The translations under genes and the position numbers were made by a program. The notes below the pieces were generated by a model. The model was not told the origin of the DNA. It made no database searches and was given only the letters and a program-made list of their open reading frames with translations. Below are positions 60,543 through 64,000 of a stretch of 64,000 nucleotides of DNA, in pieces. The stretch is taken from contig NZ_JAOQNH010000001.1 in NCBI RefSeq assembly GCF_025961205.1, positions 62,001-126,000 of the forward strand, given 5' to 3'. Source of the stretch: Azospirillum fermentarium (GTDB lineage: Bacteria > Pseudomonadota > Alphaproteobacteria > Azospirillales > Azospirillaceae). Every line of letters begins with the position of its first letter. Position 1 is the stretch's first letter.

Positions 60543-61130
60543 ATGGCACTGCCCTTGATGCCGAAAGCGACGGCCGTCTGGCTGGTCGAGAACACGACCT
60601 TGACCTTTGAGCAGATCGCCGCGTTCTGCGGGATGCACGCGCTGGAGGTCCAGGCCATCGCCGACGGCGAGGTCGCCACCGGCATGGTCGGCCTGGATCC
60701 CATCGCCAACGGCCAGTTGACCAAGGCCGAGGTGGAGCGGTGTGAAAAGAACCCGGATTCCCGGCTGAAGCTGCTGGTCCCCGACCTGCCGCTGCCGGCC
60801 CAGCGGTCCAAGGGTCCGCGCTACACCCCCATCACCAAGCGCGGCGACAAGCCCGACGCCATCGCCTGGCTGCTGAAGCACCACCCGGAGCTGAGCGACG
60901 CGCAGGTCAGCCGCCTGATCGGCACCACCAAGCCGACCATCGCGTCGGTGCGCGACAAGTCCCACTGGAACGCCAGCAACATCAAGCCGCGCAGCCCGGT
61001 GATGCTGGGCCTGTGCACCCAGCGCGAGCTGGAAGAGGCGCTGTCCCAGGCGGTGCGCCGCGGCACCCCCGCCCCGGAAAACGCCAACACCGCCAATCTC
61101 TACGACGACGAGGAAGAGGCGGCGGGCTGA
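60543..61130 (+). CDS. trcR: Cell-cycle transcriptional regulator TrcR (DUF1013)
   Basis: A 195-residue protein of the alphaproteobacterial DUF1013 family. Its start MALPLMPKATAVWLVENTTL and a central block with LLKHHPELSDAQVSRLIGTT are characteristic. The region around DAQVSRLIGTTKPTIASV reads as a helix-turn-helix. TrcR is a conserved factor associated with cell-cycle gene transcription in Caulobacter-type bacteria. AGGAGG precedes the ATG with five-base spacing. A structured leader lies upstream and an intrinsic terminator downstream. Confidence 0.92.
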   Translation: MALPLMPKATAVWLVENTTLTFEQIAAFCGMHALEVQAIADGEVATGMVGLDPIANGQLTKAEVERCEKNPDSRLKLLVPDLPLPAQRSKGPRYTPITKRGDKPDAIAWLLKHHPELSDAQVSRLIGTTKPTIASVRDKSHWNASNIKPRSPVMLGLCTQRELEEALSQAVRRGTPAPENANTANLYDDEEEAAG

Positions 61131-61163
61131 CCCGCGCCCCTTCGCGGCCCTCCGCACACATGG

Positions 61164-61192
61164 AAACGGCGTGCCTTACCGGCACGCCGTTT
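61164..61192 (+). terminator. Intrinsic terminator of trcR
   Basis: AAACGGCGTGCC, five bases and GGCACGCCGTTT form a 12-bp perfect stem with A/T flanks (AAA before, TTTCGCTTT after), 33 bases after the trcR stop. Being symmetric, it can also serve the converging DUF465 gene. Confidence 0.88.
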
Positions 61193-61242
61193 CGCTTTCC
61201 ATACGGGTTGGGTGATCCCCCAAGGATCAGGGCCTGAAGGAA

Positions 61243-61410
61243 TCAGGCATTGCACAGCCGTGCAATTTCGTCCTTTACGCGCAGCTTTTCTTTTTTCAGT
61301 TTTGCGATGATGGAATCGTCCGGATAGAGGCGGCGAGACTGCTGGCGCAGTTCGCTGTCCAGCGACTTGTGCTTGGTGCGCAGGAATTCAATCCGGTCTT
61401 CACGAAGCAT
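61243..61410 (-). CDS. YdcH/DUF465-family small protein
   Basis: A 55-residue coiled-coil protein with the DUF465 pattern LRTKHKSLDSELRQQSRRLYPDDSIIA, quoted in part as LRTKHKSLDSELR, and a lysine-rich second half (KLKKEKLRVKDEIARL). GGAGGG lies three bases upstream of the ATG at 61410; longer starts have no support. The family is widespread in proteobacteria, with unknown function. Confidence 0.85.
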   Translation of the reverse strand: MLREDRIEFLRTKHKSLDSELRQQSRRLYPDDSIIAKLKKEKLRVKDEIARLCNA

Positions 61411-61546
61411 AGATCCCTCCATCGGAAGTTTGTCATATGTTGCTTCCATATGACCTTGCCCTGCCATGTTGTTACTGAACCGTCGGAATTGCAAGGGGCA
61501 GAGTGCGGCACTGGACCTTCGGGGAGGTGTGCGCTACATCTGAGGT

Positions 61547-62146
61547 ATGACCACGCCACAGCGACTCGTCGTCGGCATCAGCGGCGCCTCCGGGGTGATC
61601 CTCGGCATCCGCATGCTGGAAACCCTGCGCCGTATCGGCGTCGAATCCCATTTGATCATGAGCCGGGCCGCCGAGGTCACTCTGGCCCACGAAACCGACT
61701 GGAAGGTGGCTCAGGTCCGCGCCCTGGCCGGCGTCGCCCACGGCATCGCCGACATCGCCGCCCCGGTGTCCAGCGGCAGTTTCCGCACGCTGGGCATGAT
61801 CGTCGCCCCCTGCTCCATCCGCACCATGAGCGAGATCGCCACGGGGGTTACCTCGTCATTGCTGACACGGGCGGCCGACGTGACGTTGAAGGAACGGCGC
61901 CCGTTGATTTTGATGGTGCGGGAAACCCCGCTGCATCTGGGTCACCTGCGCACGCTGACCCAACTGGCGGAGATGGGGGCGGTGATCTGCCCGCCGGTTC
62001 CCGCCTTCTACACCCGCCCGCGGTCGGTGGAGGATCTGGTGGACCACGCGGTGGGCCGGGCGCTGGATCTGGTGGGGCTGGACAGCGGACGCGTGCGCCG
62101 ATGGGGGGAACCGCCCGCGGAACCGCCGGAAACCGTCGGCGCGTGA
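61547..62146 (+). CDS. ubiX: Flavin prenyltransferase UbiX
   Basis: A 199-residue flavoprotein that prenylates FMN to make the cofactor of UbiD decarboxylases. It has the N-terminal VVGISGASGVILGIRML, the PVSSGSFRTLGMIVAPCSIRT segment (FMN-binding, with the conserved APCS), and VRETPLHLGHLRTLTQLAEMG with PPVPAFYTRPRSVEDLVDHA. Needed for ubiquinone synthesis or aromatic-acid decarboxylation. Its ubiD partner is not in the window. Confidence 0.94.
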   Translation: MTTPQRLVVGISGASGVILGIRMLETLRRIGVESHLIMSRAAEVTLAHETDWKVAQVRALAGVAHGIADIAAPVSSGSFRTLGMIVAPCSIRTMSEIATGVTSSLLTRAADVTLKERRPLILMVRETPLHLGHLRTLTQLAEMGAVICPPVPAFYTRPRSVEDLVDHAVGRALDLVGLDSGRVRRWGEPPAEPPETVGA

Positions 62147-62364
62147 CGCCTTTTCCTTCGAAATCGAAAAATTCGCAACATTTGCAAGACCGAGCGCAAT
62201 TACCCACGAAAATCCCACCTAAATTCATGTTTCTAAAAGAAATTTTGTGATTTGCACGAATCCGCCACACAGCCTCTTGGCATGTGGCTGCGTTTGCATT
62301 ACACACAATCCGGTGCCGCATCCGCCGCCCGCACCAGCGGCCAAGGGATAAGAGGGCTGAACCC

Positions 62365-63045
62365 ATGTCAGGCGTGGAGCACGAAGCGATCCGCCGGCTG
62401 CTGGCCGGTGTGCGGGCCTATCGTGCCCGTTACTACGAGCGCCGCCCCGAAAGCATGCGGCAGTTGGTGGCGAACGGGCAGAAACCCCAGGTTCTGATGA
62501 TCGGCTGCTCCGACTCGCGGGTCGATCCGGCCATCCTGACCGACGCCGAGCCGGGCGAGATCTTCATGGTCCGCAACGTCGCCAATCTGGTCCCGCCCTA
62601 CCAGCCCGACCAGAACTATCACGGCACCTCCGCCGCCATCGAGTATGCGGTCAAGATGCTGGACGTGCGCCACGTCATCGTTCTGGGCCACGCCCGGTGC
62701 GGCGGCATCCAGGGGTTGATCCGCATCCAGGAAGGCGACCCGCCCCCCGGTGATTTCATCGCCCCCTGGGTGTCCATCGCACAGGCCGCCTGCGACCGCT
62801 TCCTGAGCCAGGAGGGCACCGAGGCCAACGGCGAGAAAAAGGCTCCCGGCTGGCTGCAGGGCTGCCCCCATCTGGTGGAGCGCGCCGCGATCCAGGGGTC
62901 GCTGGACAACCTGATGAGCTTCCCCTTCGTGCGCGACCGGGTGGAAGACGGGCGGCTGCACCTGCACGGCTGGTGGTTCGACCTGGAAAATGGCGACCTG
63001 TGGACCGTGGACTCCACCAACCGTGCCTTTGCGCCGGTGTTCTGA
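62365..63045 (+). CDS. Beta-class carbonic anhydrase
   Basis: A 226-residue zinc enzyme. The ligands are Cys in MIGCSDSRVDP (with the Asp-Arg dyad) and His/Cys in LGHARCGGIQG; MVRNVANLVPP is the conserved loop between. It interconverts CO2 and bicarbonate in the cytosol. The ATG at 62365 follows an AGAGGG site. The 218-base region upstream is AT-rich (about 62150-62270) and probably holds the promoter. Confidence 0.94.
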   Translation: MSGVEHEAIRRLLAGVRAYRARYYERRPESMRQLVANGQKPQVLMIGCSDSRVDPAILTDAEPGEIFMVRNVANLVPPYQPDQNYHGTSAAIEYAVKMLDVRHVIVLGHARCGGIQGLIRIQEGDPPPGDFIAPWVSIAQAACDRFLSQEGTEANGEKKAPGWLQGCPHLVERAAIQGSLDNLMSFPFVRDRVEDGRLHLHGWWFDLENGDLWTVDSTNRAFAPVF

Positions 63046-63226
63046 CACCCGTGGGAGCGGTCCGGCACATCATTCGGACACGGGACAACCGGCATTTTAG
63101 CCAAAGTCATGGCTGATGCGCGCCTCACGATGGATATTTTTGCCGCAGACGCGTTGCCGGCTCCAGCGGGCGCCCCTATCCTTTTCGGGGTGTTATGAAA
63201 TTGTCATGCTGGAGGGGATTGGCGGG

Positions 63227-63661
63227 ATGACAGGGTTTGCCGGGGGCGCTCATCGGCCCCAACTTTTGCGTGCCGTACACAGTGCCCGCCTGTTCGCCGC
63301 CACCGTCCTGACCGCCGCCGGCTTGCTGGCTGCCCCTGCGGCATCCGCGTCCGAAGGGGGTGGGGCCGCCAACACCTGCCCCTGGTCCCAGGACATCAAG
63401 GTGAAGATCGGCAAGAAGGAGCTGACCATCAGCCAGGACATGCTGAACCCCAAGGCGGGGCAGCAGGTCATCGACGGCTACGAGCTGCGCCCCAACCTGG
63501 ACCAGTTGCGCCTGAACATCCTGACCCCCCGCGGCGAAATGTGGGAAGCGTCGCTGACCCTGCTGGTCCGCGGCAAGCGCTGTGCCGCGTATTACGTGGG
63601 CAAGGCGTTCCTGGTCGAGGATGCGGAAAGCGTCATCTACGTCCCCAACCGCAGCCATTGA
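63227..63661 (+). CDS. Secreted uncharacterised protein (144 aa)
   Basis: I do not recognise a family. A signal peptide (hydrophobic ARLFAATVLTAAGLLAAPAA, cleaved near ASASEG) precedes a mature part of about 100 residues with two cysteines (NTCPW, GKRC) that may form a disulfide, and short beta-strand-like segments (DIKVKIGKKELTIS, VIDGYELRPNL). The ATG at 63227 has GGAGGGG nine bases upstream; 63206 is a weaker alternative. No adjacent gene explains its role. Confidence 0.7.
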   Translation: MTGFAGGAHRPQLLRAVHSARLFAATVLTAAGLLAAPAASASEGGGAANTCPWSQDIKVKIGKKELTISQDMLNPKAGQQVIDGYELRPNLDQLRLNILTPRGEMWEASLTLLVRGKRCAAYYVGKAFLVEDAESVIYVPNRSH

Positions 63662-63785
63662 CGGCGGGGGGTGCGGGATATTGTCGTAGCAACGACACGA
63701 AATCCGCATACCCCGGTCTTATTCCCTGTGGTATGACATCTGGTGTGTACCGCCGGTGTCATAGAACCGGAACAGGGGTTTTGTC

Positions 63786-64000
63786 ATGGCTGTGGAAATC
63801 GAGCGCCGGTTTCTCGTGGACCGCGATGTCAGCCGACTGTGCCGCGATGGCGAACGCATCATCCAGGGCTATCTGCCCACCACGGGACAGCAGACGGTGC
63901 GGGTCCGGGTGGCGGGGGCCCAGGGATACCTGACCATCAAGGGCAAACGCCAGGGATGCTGCCGCGAGGAGCATGAATGGGAGATCTCTCCCACCCTGGC
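63786..64000 (+). CDS. CYTH-domain phosphohydrolase (3' partial)
   Basis: Only the first 71 codons are visible. The ExExK-type signature of the CYTH superfamily appears as VEIERRFLV (E-x-E-x-R), followed by RVRVAGAQGYLTIKGKR with the basic residues that bind triphosphate. CYTH proteins act on triphosphates such as inorganic triphosphate, thiamine triphosphate or ATP (class IV cyclases). Which of these applies cannot be decided from this part. Confidence 0.85.
   Translation, partial: MAVEIERRFLVDRDVSRLCRDGERIIQGYLPTTGQQTVRVRVAGAQGYLTIKGKRQGCCREEHEWEISPTL

Overview
This is a 64-kb window of GC-rich chromosomal DNA (about 70% G+C) from an alphaproteobacterium, most likely of the Azospirillum/Rhodospirillum kind. 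The pointers are a TrcR/DUF1013 regulator, an NDUFA12-like complex I accessory protein, a DUF1289 protein, an ornithine-decarboxylase gene behind a long regulated leader, and an unlinked-ccmAB cytochrome c maturation operon. No rRNA, tRNA, CRISPR array or prophage was found. Most of the window is ordinary core genome with short operons on both strands. The accessory signs are one complete insertion sequence, a dispersed palindromic repeat family, a 16-bp tandem repeat and one gene of clearly lower G+C.

Layout. 1-8.4 kb: end of a membrane diguanylate cyclase, a LysR regulator, a group III ornithine/lysine decarboxylase with a putative leader peptide and terminator, MgtC-like protein, Bcr/CflA efflux pump, FtrA-type regulator divergent from a rhodanese, and a GT4 glycosyltransferase. 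8.5-14.8 kb: GH15 glycosidase, a globin-PilZ-CZB chemoreceptor, DUF2383 protein, a small unknown gene, an IS5-family element and a DUF1289 gene. 14.8-21 kb: korAB with a ferritin-like gene, a cytochrome c plus sulfite-oxidase-like pair, and lpdA. 21-28.7 kb: RTX metalloprotease, entericidin-like lipoprotein, mlaD, NDUFA12, LysE exporter, and the lipid A/Kdo genes (lpxL-like, lpxK, waaA) with a DUF72 gene.

28.9-44.5 kb: enoyl-CoA hydratase with an unusual half-size TPP-enzyme-like protein, LysR regulator, Cache protein, SLC13 permease, PuuE-like deacetylase, YciB, a complete dppABCDF-like peptide transporter, DUF4142, YeaQ-like, thermonuclease and SRAP genes. 44.5-53.7 kb: a GT-C-like membrane protein, the ccmCDEFGHI operon, and a membrane PAS protein behind a well-formed sigma-54 promoter. 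53.7-64 kb: acyltransferase-3/SGNH protein, EamA exporter, purD, xseA, trcR, a DUF465 gene, ubiX, beta-carbonic anhydrase, a secreted unknown and the start of a CYTH protein.

The most interesting observation is upstream of the decarboxylase. A 33-codon reading frame with a strong ribosome-binding site ends inside the 5' arm of a terminator-like hairpin just before the decarboxylase gene, which is the architecture expected of translation-coupled attenuation. Other points worth checking are the half-size TPP-like protein, the sigma-54 promoter driving a PAS protein with no output domain, the three-sensor chemoreceptor, the low-GC cytochrome, and an orphan terminator that may end a small RNA.
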